This document shows, piece by piece, positions 16,922-26,069 of a DNA stretch of 64,000 bases. Every line of letters starts with the position of its first letter. The stretch's first letter is position 1. This DNA comes from Anaerolineaceae bacterium UBA1363. Lineage in GTDB: Bacteria > Chloroflexota > Anaerolineae > Anaerolineales > Anaerolineaceae. Both the position numbers and the translations under genes were made by a program. The notes under the pieces were generated by a model that was not told the origin of the DNA, searched no databases, and saw only the letters and a list, made by a program, of their open reading frames with translations. The DNA is taken from the NCBI GenBank assembly GCA_002306055.1, contig DBRR01000030.1:30280-94279 (forward strand), given 5' to 3'.

Positions 16922-19900
16922 ATGCTAAAAGTTGTAACCCGTATAGTTAGTTTCCTTCTGCTCGCCGCTTTAGTGGTGAGCCCGGTAGCGGCTGCTGTTC
17001 CTGACCGCGCGCTGCCACCGGCTGACAACCCCATCATCTCAGCGGAAGAACAGCAATGGTTGGACGCGGCTGCCAAAGCAGACAGCTTCACCGTCCAATT
17101 GACCGAACCTTCCCTGGCAACCTATGAGGGAGATAACGCGATTTTTGCCGCAGCCCCGCGCGATGAATCGGGCAAGATTGCTGTGAATTCCCCCGAGGCG
17201 ATCGCTTATTTGCAACATTTAAACGCAAATATGGACTCCTTCATCGCGAAAGCCGAATCCCTACTGGGACGGGACCTTGAAGTACTTTACCGTTACGATT
17301 ACGTCCTGAATGGTTTCTCTGCGCGCATGAACCTGGAGGAAGCCGCATTGCTGCGCAAGCAGCCTGGGGTTCGCGAAGTCTTCGTGGATGACGTGTATTA
17401 CCTCGACACAGATGTCAGCCCGGAGTTCATTGGCATTGACCAGGTGTGGGATGGCAGCACGGTTCCTACCGGAACAGGAGCTAAAGGTGCTGGAACTATT
17501 GTTGGTGTCATCGATACAGGCATCAACATGAGCCACCCAAGTTTCGCGGAAACGACGCCGCTGGACCCATATGTTTATGTCAATCCTTATGGAGAGGGCG
17601 TTTATAAGGGTCTTTGTGCTTCAGACCCTGTTGGGCATGTATGTAATGACAAGTTGCTCGGTGTCTATGATTATGTCACCGGCGGAGATGGTCATGACAC
17701 AGAAGATCACGGTTCCCACACTGCCAGCACCTCTGCTGGCAACCGGATCAGCGTCAACTATGGCGGTGCTCAGGTCGTCATCTCTGGTATGGCACCCAAC
17801 GCCCAGATTATTGCTTACAAAGTCTGTTCTTCCACTGGCTGTCCCACCAACGCTTCCACTGCTGCTGTTAACCAGGCTATTGCTGATGGGGTTGACGTCC
17901 TGAATTTCTCAATTGGACCCACAGGCGGTCCCGCGCGCAGCCCATGGACCGACAGCACTGAACTGGCTTTCCTCGAAGCTTTCAGAGTTGGCATCACGAC
18001 TGCAACCTCCGCTGGCAACTCTGGACCGGCAGACTCCACTATCTATAAACTCCCCCCGTGGGCACTGGTGACTGGCAATACCCAACACGGCCGCATTTTC
18101 GGCTATCCTGTGACGATCAATCCCGGAAGTGATGACCTTGGATCAATTGCACTTCCCGCAAGTTCGGATCTTGCTCCGGCACTCACGACTAACCTGACCG
18201 GTCTGGATTTGGTTTGGGGCGGTAGTTCTGATAACCTTTTGGGTTGTGCTGCCTGGGCTCCGGGATCTCTGACAGGTAAAGTGGGTATTGTGAAACGCGG
18301 CACTTGCTCTTTCAAGGATAAGCTGCAGTTTATGCATGACGCTGGCGCTGTCTTTGGTCTGGTTTATAATAATGCACCCGGTGCCCCTATCATTATGGGG
18401 ACTGAAACCGGTTCTGTCCCAATGCCTGGTGCGATGATTTCACTCGAAGACGGTTTGTTGATGGAAGCTGTCGCAGGCGACCCGATGACTGTCACCATTC
18501 TCAGTGACCTCATTTCAGGTACCCGTCCTGATTGGGGCGATATCATGGCTGACTCCAGCTCCAGAGGTCCGATCACCAATTTTGAAATGCTCGAACCGGA
18601 CCTGGTTGCTCCTGGCACGAATATCCTGGCAGCCTACTCAGGACCTGGCGAAATTGACCTGATGTCCGGCACCTCCATGGCCAGCCCGCATGTGGCAGGT
18701 TCAGCTGCAGTGATGCGCTCTCAATTCCCGGATTGGAGCCCTGCGGCAATCCGCTCAGCGATCATCATGACTGCTCTGGCTGGAACATCCGTGGACTATG
18801 ATCTCAGCCCGGTAACCCCATTTGTTTACGGTAACGGACGAATCGATATGAGCAAGGCGGCTTTGGCTGGCTTGGTGATGGAAGTTAGTTACGCTGAATA
18901 TGTTGCAGCGAACCCTGCTGTTGGCGGTGATATTCGCACCTTGAACATCCCCTCCTATCAGAACAGCAATTGTTTGGGCGGCTGCACCTTCACCCGAACG
19001 CTTAAGAACGTTGCTGGTGTGGACACGGATTACACCATCGTCATCGAGCAAACCGAAGGCGTTGAAATCACCACAAACCCAGCCTCTGGGTTCACCATCC
19101 CGGCTGGCGGCACGCAAATTGTCAGTGTGCACGTTGCGCCTTCCATGCTTTCTGGCGGTGAGTGGCAGTTTGGGCGCATCAGTTTTGAAACTGATGACAC
19201 CTTTGCAAGCGGTAAGCCGATCAGCACTACCGCTTTTAGCCTGGCAGCAAAATCAGCTGTTGAAGGCTCAACGCTGCCAACCGAACTGCGCCAAACCATC
19301 ACCTCGCCCACTGGTCAGTACGTTTTTGAAGACCAGTACTATGTGGATCCAATCACTGCCTTATCGAATGTACGTTACGGTCTAACACCCGCAACGGTTG
19401 CCTCTTTCTCCTTGGCAGAGGACCCGACCAACGATAACCCATACGACACTTTGACGGACATTTGGTATAAAGTCACGACCTGCCCAAGCAGTCAGCAGCG
19501 CATGGTTGTTGAAATCCTTGAGACAACTGCAGCCGACCTGGATGTCTATGTGGGTGTTGGAAACACGCCTCACCCCGCCCTCCAGAAAGCCTATTCAGCT
19601 GAGGCTGGTCCGATGGAATATCTGAATATCTTCCAACCAACTTTCTCGGGCACCTGTTGGATTTTGGTGCAAAACTGGGAAAGCTCCGAACCCGGTGTGG
19701 AAGATCCTGTCAAACTGGCATATGGCTTTGTTCCAAAGTCTGGGGGTACCAATTACAGCATTACTGGTCCTGCAACAGTGCCCGCCTTGAGCCCCTTCGA
19801 TATCACCGTGGAGTGGGATCTTAGTGCGACGTTCAGTTCCAGTGAGGTCTGGTATGGCTGGTTCAGCATCGGTTCCACAGCTACCATTAAGAATGACGTC

Positions 19901-19978
19901 GGAAAGCTTGATTTCAATATCTATAAAGCTCCTCCGGTTCTGGATAAGTTTATCTATCTGCCTATCCTGACCAGATAG
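16922..19978 (+). CDS. Secreted subtilisin-family (S8) serine protease with PA domain
   Basis: 1018 aa. Signal peptide at residues 1-25 (SFLLLAALVVSPVAAA), an inhibitor-I9-like propeptide up to ~150, then the catalytic domain: Asp198 (GVIDTGINMSHP), His263 (HGSHTAST) and Ser585 (GTSMASPHVAGSA). A protease-associated domain is inserted at about 410-520 (VGIVKRGTCSFKDKLQFM). Behind the catalytic Ser lie fibronectin/pre-peptidase-like beta domains; the Cys residues there may form disulfides. The C-terminus ends in a short IYLPILTR stretch. Probably exported for extracellular protein degradation by a fermentative heterotroph. The ATG follows AAGGAGA. A terminator follows. Confidence 0.94.
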   Translation: MLKVVTRIVSFLLLAALVVSPVAAAVPDRALPPADNPIISAEEQQWLDAAAKADSFTVQLTEPSLATYEGDNAIFAAAPRDESGKIAVNSPEAIAYLQHLNANMDSFIAKAESLLGRDLEVLYRYDYVLNGFSARMNLEEAALLRKQPGVREVFVDDVYYLDTDVSPEFIGIDQVWDGSTVPTGTGAKGAGTIVGVIDTGINMSHPSFAETTPLDPYVYVNPYGEGVYKGLCASDPVGHVCNDKLLGVYDYVTGGDGHDTEDHGSHTASTSAGNRISVNYGGAQVVISGMAPNAQIIAYKVCSSTGCPTNASTAAVNQAIADGVDVLNFSIGPTGGPARSPWTDSTELAFLEAFRVGITTATSAGNSGPADSTIYKLPPWALVTGNTQHGRIFGYPVTINPGSDDLGSIALPASSDLAPALTTNLTGLDLVWGGSSDNLLGCAAWAPGSLTGKVGIVKRGTCSFKDKLQFMHDAGAVFGLVYNNAPGAPIIMGTETGSVPMPGAMISLEDGLLMEAVAGDPMTVTILSDLISGTRPDWGDIMADSSSRGPITNFEMLEPDLVAPGTNILAAYSGPGEIDLMSGTSMASPHVAGSAAVMRSQFPDWSPAAIRSAIIMTALAGTSVDYDLSPVTPFVYGNGRIDMSKAALAGLVMEVSYAEYVAANPAVGGDIRTLNIPSYQNSNCLGGCTFTRTLKNVAGVDTDYTIVIEQTEGVEITTNPASGFTIPAGGTQIVSVHVAPSMLSGGEWQFGRISFETDDTFASGKPISTTAFSLAAKSAVEGSTLPTELRQTITSPTGQYVFEDQYYVDPITALSNVRYGLTPATVASFSLAEDPTNDNPYDTLTDIWYKVTTCPSSQQRMVVEILETTAADLDVYVGVGNTPHPALQKAYSAEAGPMEYLNIFQPTFSGTCWILVQNWESSEPGVEDPVKLAYGFVPKSGGTNYSITGPATVPALSPFDITVEWDLSATFSSSEVWYGWFSIGSTATIKNDVGKLDFNIYKAPPVLDKFIYLPILTR

Positions 19979-20000
19979 CAGAGATATTCGGATTTTGATC

Positions 20001-20036
20001 AAAAAAAGCCGGTTAGTTCACAGCCGGCTTTTTTTT
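20001..20036 (+). terminator. Rho-independent terminator
   Basis: AAAAAGCCGG, an 11-base loop, CCGGCTTTTT and further T residues, 22 bases after the subtilase stop. Confidence 0.92.
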
Positions 20037-20153
20037 AATCCTTAACTGACCTCGGTCATCAAGGATGTGATAGAATCGATCGCTGAACTCTTCAATGGAT
20101 TACTTAATGGATTACTTTTAGAGGAAAGGGGAAAATCCAAGTCCAAAAAACCC

Positions 20154-20182
20154 TTGCATTCCGCAGGGGGGTGTGATATATT
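20154..20182 (+). promoter_or_regulatory. Probable promoter of the ribosomal-protein operon
   Basis: TTGCAT, 17 bases, TATATT, about 160 bases upstream of rplC. The untranslated leader contains a CTACCT-TCAG-AGGTAG hairpin (20190-20205), which could be the site of autogenous ribosomal-protein control; this is inference. Confidence 0.5.
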
Positions 20183-20340
20183 TGACGGGCTACCTTCAGA
20201 GGTAGTTATATTTATGTGACAATTTAAGAATGTATCCCGCGTGGGCAGACCGCTACACAGGGAGCATTGACTGAATTGTGCGGAGATGATGCAGCTTGCC
20301 CAGGCTGACAGTCTCGCAAAAACCTAAACAGGAGAATAGT

Positions 20341-20973
20341 ATGTTAAAAGGGCTTATTGGAAGAAAGATCGGTATGACCCAGATCTTCGATGAAAGCGGG
20401 CGCGCAATTCCCGTGACGCTTCTCGAGGCTGGGCCTTGTTTTGTTTCTCAGATCAAGAATACTGAGAGTGACGGCTACAGCGCTGTTCAGCTGGCATTCG
20501 GAGAAGTGAAACCAAAACGTCTGAGCAAGGCTCAATTAGGGCATCTCAAGACCAACAATCTCCCTCCCGTGCGCGTGCTGAGGGAATTCCGCACCAAGCA
20601 ATTAGAAGATATCAATCCGGGTGATGAACTGAAGGCTTCCGTATTTGCTGCAGGCGAATATGTAGACGTTATCGGCACCTCTAAAGGCAAAGGTTTTGCC
20701 GGCGCTGTGAAACGTTATGGTTTCAGCGGTGGACCTAAAACCCATGGTCAGTCTGACCGCCAGCGTGCCCCCGGTTCTTCCGGATCCGGCACAACGCCCG
20801 GGCGTGTCTACAAGGGCAAGCGCCGTCCTGGGCATATGGGCGATGGTCAGGTCACTTCTTCGCATATCCGTGTTGCGATGGTTGATCCAGAGCGCAATCT
20901 GATCGCGGTTCAGGGCTCAGTGCCCGGCTCCAAGGGCGGAACTGTGGTAATCAAAGAGGCTCGCAAGCAGTAA
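20341..20973 (+). CDS. rplC: 50S ribosomal protein L3
   Basis: 210 aa. ATG 20341 is chosen over an in-frame upstream start at 20296 because AGGAGA precedes it and L3 begins MLKGLIGRKIGMTQIF. The central PKTHGQSDRQRAPGS region carries the L3 signature. It binds 23S rRNA near the peptidyl-transferase centre. First gene of the operon here; rpsJ, its usual upstream partner, is absent. Confidence 0.97.
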   Translation: MLKGLIGRKIGMTQIFDESGRAIPVTLLEAGPCFVSQIKNTESDGYSAVQLAFGEVKPKRLSKAQLGHLKTNNLPPVRVLREFRTKQLEDINPGDELKASVFAAGEYVDVIGTSKGKGFAGAVKRYGFSGGPKTHGQSDRQRAPGSSGSGTTPGRVYKGKRRPGHMGDGQVTSSHIRVAMVDPERNLIAVQGSVPGSKGGTVVIKEARKQ

Positions 20974-21003
20974 AACGCTTGTGGTTGAATGGAGAAAGCT
21001 ATC

Positions 21004-21633
21004 ATGAAAGTTGATGTTTATAACTTAAAAGGCGAAAAGGCGGATACTGTCGAACTGCCCGATGAGATTTTTGCAGCAAAAGTGAATGTGGATCTGATGC
21101 ACCAGGCTTATCAACGCCAGATGGCGAATGCTCGCCTGGGTACTCATAACACCAAACGCCGCGGTGAAGTCCGAGGCGGTGGTGCCAAACCCTGGAAACA
21201 GAAGGGTACTGGTCGCGCCCGACGCGGCAGCATGATTTCTGCCCAGTCGGTTGGCGGCGGTCGTATCCACACCCCAAAACCACGGGACTACACCCAGGCT
21301 ATGCCCCAGAAGATGCGCCGCGCAGCCCTGCGCAGTGCGCTGACGGTGAGCGCCAACGATGAGAAGATCATCGTAGTTGATACTCTCAGCATGGAAAAAG
21401 CCCGCAGTGCAGACCTGGCAAAAGCGCTTTCAGCTCTAGCTGGCGACGCGCGCAAGCTGATTTTGGTGCCCGACAAGAGTGAATCTTACACAAACCTGAT
21501 CAAATCCGGACGCAACCTGGCAGGCACCAAGCTGCTGCAGGCAAATTACCTGAACATCCGCGATCTGTTCACTTGTGAGAAAGTCATTATCCCCCTTGCT
21601 TCACTCGATGTGATCAAGAGTTATCTGGGATAG
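21004..21633 (+). CDS. rplD: 50S ribosomal protein L4
   Basis: 209 aa. ATG 21004 (MKVDVYNLKG) is preferred to 20989 because GGAGAA lies just upstream. The extended rRNA-binding loop (KPWKQKGTGRARRGS) is intact. L4 lines the exit tunnel, and in some bacteria regulates its own operon by binding the leader. Confidence 0.97.
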   Translation: MKVDVYNLKGEKADTVELPDEIFAAKVNVDLMHQAYQRQMANARLGTHNTKRRGEVRGGGAKPWKQKGTGRARRGSMISAQSVGGGRIHTPKPRDYTQAMPQKMRRAALRSALTVSANDEKIIVVDTLSMEKARSADLAKALSALAGDARKLILVPDKSESYTNLIKSGRNLAGTKLLQANYLNIRDLFTCEKVIIPLASLDVIKSYLG

Positions 21634-21647
21634 GAAGGTGAAGCAGA

Positions 21648-21953
21648 ATGAGTAATACCGTCTTTGATATCCTGCGGCGCCCTGTGGTAACAGAGAAGTC
21701 GAATTACCTGGCTGGAAAACTGAACCAGTACGTTTTCGAAGTTGCATCTTATGCTACTCGCGAACAGGTTAAGACCGCCATTGAAACGGCTTTTGATGTC
21801 AACGTAGTGCGTGTAAATATCATCAACCTCCCCGCCAAAGCGCACCGCAACTCGCGGACCCGTCGCCTGGCGCTGCGCACGAATGGCTACAAAAAAGCCA
21901 TCGTGACGCTGAAGCCCGGGGAGAGCATTCCTGTATTTGAAGGAGTGGACTAA
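21648..21953 (+). CDS. rplW: 50S ribosomal protein L23
   Basis: 101 aa, the usual length, with the family start ILRRPVVTEKS and the YVFEV strand. Located at the exit-tunnel mouth, where SRP and trigger factor dock. Its stop overlaps the rplB start by one base. Confidence 0.96.
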   Translation: MSNTVFDILRRPVVTEKSNYLAGKLNQYVFEVASYATREQVKTAIETAFDVNVVRVNIINLPAKAHRNSRTRRLALRTNGYKKAIVTLKPGESIPVFEGVD

Positions 21954-22792
21954 TGGCAGTCAAGATTTATAAACCCAAGACGAACGGTCAGCGGCACAAG
22001 ACCAGCTACACGTTCGAAGAAATTACCAAGACCCGCCCCGAGCGCAGTTTGATTGTGTTGAAAAAGGAACGCGCTGGACGTAACTCTGCTGGTCGTATTA
22101 CTGTACGCCATCGCGGCGGCGGCGAACGCCGGCAGATCCGCTTGGTCGACTTCAAACGGGATAAGATGAACATTCCCGCGAAAGTCAGCGCGATCGAATA
22201 CGATCCCAACCGGACTGCCCGCTTGGCACTGCTGACCTATGCTGATGGCGAGAAGCGCTACATCATTGCCCCCATCGGGGTCAAAGTTGGCGACACGCTG
22301 CTTTCTGGTCCAAACGCGGAAATCCGCCCCGGGAACAATCTTCCCCTGGCGAATATCCCAGTTGGAACCATGATCCACGCAGTCGAACTGCATCCCGGCA
22401 AGGGTGCTCAGTTTGTTCGCTCTGCAGGGACTTCCGCGCAACTGCTTGCAAAAGAAGGCAAGTATGCGCACGTGCGTATGCCCTCGGGCGAGGTGCGCTT
22501 GGTTCTGCAGGAGTGCAGCGCCTCGATCGGTCAGGTCGGTAATGTGGAACACAGCAATATCAAGCTCGGCAAAGCCGGACGCGCGCGCCACATGGGACTT
22601 CGTCCTGAAGTTCGCGGTACTGCGATGTCTCCAAGGGACCATCCGCATGGTGGAGGTGAAGGTCGCAGCCCGATTGGTATGTCTGGTCCTAAGACCCCAT
22701 GGGGTAAGCCGACCCTCGGTTACAAAACGCGCACCAATAAGCGCACGGATGACATGATTCTTCGCCACCGCTCCAAAGCAAAGCGCAAGTAG
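21953..22792 (+). CDS. rplB: 50S ribosomal protein L2
   Basis: 279 aa, standard length. The family core GRNSAGRITVRHRGGG and the C-terminal RGTAMSPRDHPHGGGEGR signature, including the conserved His, are present. L2 supports subunit association and the peptidyl-transferase centre. Confidence 0.98.
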   Translation: MAVKIYKPKTNGQRHKTSYTFEEITKTRPERSLIVLKKERAGRNSAGRITVRHRGGGERRQIRLVDFKRDKMNIPAKVSAIEYDPNRTARLALLTYADGEKRYIIAPIGVKVGDTLLSGPNAEIRPGNNLPLANIPVGTMIHAVELHPGKGAQFVRSAGTSAQLLAKEGKYAHVRMPSGEVRLVLQECSASIGQVGNVEHSNIKLGKAGRARHMGLRPEVRGTAMSPRDHPHGGGEGRSPIGMSGPKTPWGKPTLGYKTRTNKRTDDMILRHRSKAKRK

Positions 22793-22820
22793 TGGTTGAG
22801 AGACAGAAAAGGAAACTAAG

Positions 22821-23090
22821 ATGTCGCGATCATTGAAAAAAGGGCCATTTATTGACCCAAAACTATTGAAAAGAATTGAAGAGATGAACGAGAGAGGCGA
22901 AAAGAAGGTCATCCGCACCTGGAGCCGCGCCAGCACCATCTTCCCCCAGATGGTAGGGCATACGATTGCAGTGCATGACGGCCGCCGCCACGTTCCGATC
23001 TATGTAACTGAGAACATGGTTGGTCATCGGCTGGGTGAATTCGCCCCAACCCGCTGGTTCCGTGGGCACGTCTCTGAAAAGGCAAAGTGA
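22821..23090 (+). CDS. rpsS: 30S ribosomal protein S19
   Basis: 89 aa. MSRSLKKGPFID start and the C-terminal signature HKLGEFAPTR-type sequence (GHRLGEFAPTRWFRGH). Head protein of the 30S subunit, forms a complex with S13. Confidence 0.97.
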   Translation: MSRSLKKGPFIDPKLLKRIEEMNERGEKKVIRTWSRASTIFPQMVGHTIAVHDGRRHVPIYVTENMVGHRLGEFAPTRWFRGHVSEKAK

Positions 23091-23098
23091 GGTAGAGG

Positions 23099-23440
23099 AT
23101 GGCACAGGAAATTTCTGCAAAACTCACAAACTTCGCTGAATCCCCTCAGAAGACCCGCCTGGTTATCGACCTGGTGCGTGGTAAGAAGGTAGTTGATGCT
23201 TTGAACACCTTGAGTCTGACCCCAAACAAGGCAGCCCGCCCGGTCCACAAGCTGATCTACTCAGCCATGTCCAACGCTGAAGAGAATTTTGGTGTCAGCC
23301 GCGATGACCTCGTTGTTTACAAGATCTTCGCTGACGAAGCTCCCACTCGCAAGTGGCGCTCGTTTGGTGCCCGCGGTCGTTTCAAGCCGTTGCTGAAGCG
23401 CCGTTCGCATGTGACCGTTATATTACGCGAAGTCGAGTAA
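23099..23440 (+). CDS. rplV: 50S ribosomal protein L22
   Basis: 113 aa with the beta-hairpin tunnel loop and the family C-terminal segment (GARGRFKPLLKRRSHVTVILRE). Lines the exit tunnel; ribosome binding site GAGGTAGAGG overlaps the end of rpsS. Confidence 0.97.
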   Translation: MAQEISAKLTNFAESPQKTRLVIDLVRGKKVVDALNTLSLTPNKAARPVHKLIYSAMSNAEENFGVSRDDLVVYKIFADEAPTRKWRSFGARGRFKPLLKRRSHVTVILREVE

Positions 23441-23456
23441 AGGTAAGGAGTGAGAT

Positions 23457-24134
23457 ATGGGTCGTAAAGTACATCCAATCGGATTTCGTCTGGGGATCAA
23501 CAAACCCTGGTTAGGACGCTGGTACGCTGAAGGCAAGGATTACACCGATCAACTGCATCAGGATCTGAAGATCCGCGAGCTGGTGAAAAAGGAAACCGAA
23601 CGCGCAGGTGTTTCAACTATCGAAATCGAACGCTATCCAGGCAAGGTGAAAGTTTCCCTGCACACAGCCAAACCCGGTATTTTGATCGGGCGTAAAGGCG
23701 AAAGTGTGAAAGTTCTGCGCCAGCAGCTGGAAGCACTCACGGGCAAGAAGATTGATCTGGAAGTCAAAGAGATCAAATCGGCAGATACAGATGCTTACCT
23801 GGTGGCAACTAATATTGCTGGTCAGCTCGAGCGCCGCATCAGCTATCGCCGTGCCATGAAGCGAGCTATCCAACAGGCTTTGCGCCAGGGCGCAGGCGGG
23901 ATCAAAGTTTCAGTCTCCGGTCGTTTGTCTGGTGCTGAAATGGCCCGGCGTGTGACTCTGCGTGAAGGCCGTGTGCCTCTGCAGACGCTGCGTGCTGATA
24001 TTGACTTCGCCCGTGCCGCTGCCACGACCACTTTTGGTCAAATTGGCGTCAAGGTTTGGATTTATAAAGGCATCGTCATGAACCAGCCTGAAGAAAAGGT
24101 TGAGACGACCGAAGGTGTCTATATCAGCGAGTAA
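23457..24134 (+). CDS. rpsC: 30S ribosomal protein S3
   Basis: 225 aa. MGRKVHPIGFRLGI start, KH domain with PGILIGRKGE, and the C-terminal S3 signature (GVKVWIYKG). Part of the mRNA entry site and helicase activity of the ribosome. AAGGAG precedes the ATG. Confidence 0.98.
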   Translation: MGRKVHPIGFRLGINKPWLGRWYAEGKDYTDQLHQDLKIRELVKKETERAGVSTIEIERYPGKVKVSLHTAKPGILIGRKGESVKVLRQQLEALTGKKIDLEVKEIKSADTDAYLVATNIAGQLERRISYRRAMKRAIQQALRQGAGGIKVSVSGRLSGAEMARRVTLREGRVPLQTLRADIDFARAAATTTFGQIGVKVWIYKGIVMNQPEEKVETTEGVYISE

Positions 24135-24162
24135 TTATTCGGAACGAGTGAGGACGTAAATT

Positions 24163-24588
24163 ATGTTGATGCCAAAGAGAGTAAAGTACCGCAAGCAAAT
24201 GCGCGGCCGCATGAAGGGAAAAGCTTCACGCGGTGTGGACGTGAACTTCGGTGATTATGGATTGAAGGCACTGGATTGTGGTTATATGACCGCGCGCCAG
24301 ATCGAGGCTGCCCGCCGTGCAATTGTGCATGAGCTGAAACGCCGCGGAAAAATCTGGGTCCGTGTTTTTCCTGACAAACCCTACACCAAGCGTGCTGCTG
24401 AAACCCGTATGGGTAAAGGCAAGGGTGCCGTGGACCATTGGGTGGCAGTTATTCGCCCTGGTCGCATTTTATTTGAGGTCGGTGGAACTGATGCCGAATC
24501 CGCGAACAAAGCATTGACCCGGGCACGTTATAAACTGGGCTTCAAGACTAAGATCGTAGCCCGAGAAACAATGGGAGAAGGTTCATGA
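24163..24588 (+). CDS. rplP: 50S ribosomal protein L16
   Basis: 141 aa, starting MLMPKRVKYRKQMRGRMKG as in the family. A second ATG six bases downstream is less likely. It contacts the A-site tRNA. Overlaps rpmC by four bases (ATGA). Confidence 0.97.
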   Translation: MLMPKRVKYRKQMRGRMKGKASRGVDVNFGDYGLKALDCGYMTARQIEAARRAIVHELKRRGKIWVRVFPDKPYTKRAAETRMGKGKGAVDHWVAVIRPGRILFEVGGTDAESANKALTRARYKLGFKTKIVARETMGEGS

Positions 24589-24794
24589 ACATCAAAGAAG
24601 TAAGAGAACTTTCTACGGAAGATATTAAGATCAAACTGTTGAACACCCGGCAGGAGCTCATGAACTTGCGCTTCCAGATCGTGACCGGTCAGTTGACGGA
24701 CACCAGCCGCTTCAAGATCGCCCGACGAGACATTGCCCGCATGGAAACGATCCTGAATGAGCGCGCCCGCCAGGAGAAGGAAGGTAAGAAATGA
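24585..24794 (+). CDS. rpmC: 50S ribosomal protein L29
   Basis: 69 aa, all-helical, with ELSTEDIKIKLLNTRQELMNLRFQ and the conserved TSRFKIARRDIAR segment. Lies at the tunnel exit beside L23. ATGA overlaps with both neighbours imply translational coupling. Confidence 0.96.
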   Translation: MNIKEVRELSTEDIKIKLLNTRQELMNLRFQIVTGQLTDTSRFKIARRDIARMETILNERARQEKEGKK

Positions 24795-25228
24795 ACAAAC
24801 GCCGACGTTTAACGGGTGTTGTTAAATCCAACAAGATGACTAAAACAGTCATCGTGGAAGTGTCGCGCACGTACCAGCATCCGCTTTATCACAAAGTGGT
24901 GCGCAGCACCAAGGCTTACAAGGCGCATGATGAATTAGGATGCAATGTGGGCGATGAGGTTGTGATCGTCGAATCAGCTCCGATTTCAGCCACAGTGCGC
25001 TGGAATGTGGAAAAGATCATCAAGGTCGAAGTCCGCCAGGAAGGTGTCGAATCAACATCTCAGGCTATTGAAGAGGTCGAAGAATTGATTGAAGCTGAAG
25101 CTGTTGCCGAAAAGGTTGAGGAATTAGCTGAAACAGAAGAAGCTGCCGAAGAGGTTGAGGAATCGACTGAAACTGAAGAAGTTGCCGAAGCGGTCGAGGT
25201 TGAGCTCGAAGAAGAGGAAGCAGCATGA
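24791..25228 (+). CDS. rpsQ: 30S ribosomal protein S17 with acidic C-terminal extension
   Basis: 145 aa, against ~80-90 in most bacteria. Residues 1-85 are a normal S17 OB fold (RRRLTGVVKSNKMTKTVIVEV, HDELGCNVGDEV). Residues 86-145 are a low-complexity Glu/Ala/Val tail made of degenerate repeats of the type EEVEE-x-TETEE. The tail is in frame up to the ATGA overlap with rplN, so it is not a frameshift artefact visible here. S17 binds 16S rRNA early in 30S assembly; the role of an acidic tail is unknown. Confidence 0.95.
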   Translation: MNKRRRLTGVVKSNKMTKTVIVEVSRTYQHPLYHKVVRSTKAYKAHDELGCNVGDEVVIVESAPISATVRWNVEKIIKVEVRQEGVESTSQAIEEVEELIEAEAVAEKVEELAETEEAAEEVEESTETEEVAEAVEVELEEEEAA

Positions 25229-25596
25229 TCCAGCGAGAAAGTCGATTAGTTATTGCTGATAACACTGGCGCCCGTGAAATCCTGGTTATTCAGGTCGTGG
25301 GCGGCACAGGCCGCCGTTACGGTTACGTGGGCGATACTGTGGTTGGCACTGTGAAAGCAGCCACGCCTCAGGCTTCGGTTAAGAAGAGTGAGATTGTGAA
25401 AGCTGTGATTGTGCGCACCAGCAAACCCTACCGCCGTCCAGATGGGTCTACCATCCGTTTTGATGACAACGCGGCTGTGATCCTGGACACTGACGGCGTG
25501 AACCCTCGCGGCACGCGTATTTTTGGCCCGGTTGCCCGCGAATTGCGCGACAAAGGCTATATGAAGATCGTTTCATTGGCTCCGGAAGTGCTGTAG
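25225..25596 (+). CDS. rplN: 50S ribosomal protein L14
   Basis: 123 aa. MIQRESRLVIADNTGAREILVI start and the FDDNAAVILD/GTRIFGPVAREL signature are present. Sits at the subunit interface. ATG overlaps the rpsQ stop. Confidence 0.98.
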   Translation: MIQRESRLVIADNTGAREILVIQVVGGTGRRYGYVGDTVVGTVKAATPQASVKKSEIVKAVIVRTSKPYRRPDGSTIRFDDNAAVILDTDGVNPRGTRIFGPVARELRDKGYMKIVSLAPEVL

Positions 25597-25617
25597 TCGA
25601 TGAATTAGGAGTGTCAG

Positions 25618-26052
25618 ATGAAAATGAAAATACGTAAGGGCGATCGCGTACGGGTTATGCGCGGGGCTGAGGAAGACAAGGACAAGGTTGGCGAAGTCAT
25701 CCGTGTGCTGCCCAAGGAAAACCGAGTGGTGGTGCAGGGCGTGAACATTGTGAAGAAACATCAGAAGCAAACCCAGTCCGGTGGCAAGACAATTCCTGCC
25801 GGTATTCGTGAATTTGAAGCCCCAATCCATGCCTCTAACGTGGCTGTTGTGGATCGCGAAGCGGAAAAAGAAGTTAAGGATGCCCGTAAGGTCTCCAAAG
25901 CCAAAACCGAAAGCGCTAAGAAACCAGCCGCCAGGAAGCCTGCGGAAAAGAAAGCAGAATCCAAACCTGCTGCCAGGAAACCAGTTGCGAAAGCAGCTGA
26001 GAGCAAGGCAAAGCCCGCTGAGAGTGAGAAGAAAGCCGCCAAGGGTAACTAA
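25618..26052 (+). CDS. rplX: 50S ribosomal protein L24 with basic Lys/Ala/Pro-rich tail
   Basis: 144 aa, against ~100-110 in most bacteria. Residues 1-79 contain the KOW domain (IRKGDRVRVMRGAEEDKDKVGEV) and the normal GGKTIPAGIREFEAPIHASNV segment. The usual C-terminal zinc-ribbon-like end is missing and is replaced by a histone-H1-like tail of KPAARKPAEKK type repeats. L24 starts 50S assembly and lies near the exit tunnel. The tail could add RNA contacts; this is inference. Confidence 0.96.
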   Translation: MKMKIRKGDRVRVMRGAEEDKDKVGEVIRVLPKENRVVVQGVNIVKKHQKQTQSGGKTIPAGIREFEAPIHASNVAVVDREAEKEVKDARKVSKAKTESAKKPAARKPAEKKAESKPAARKPVAKAAESKAKPAESEKKAAKGN

Positions 26053-26069
26053 GGCGTAGGTGAGCAGAT

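Noticed and set aside
25040..25228. Frameshift or fusion as the cause of the S17 tail
   Set aside because: The frame continues without break and ends at a normal ATGA overlap with rplN, as for the other coupled genes.
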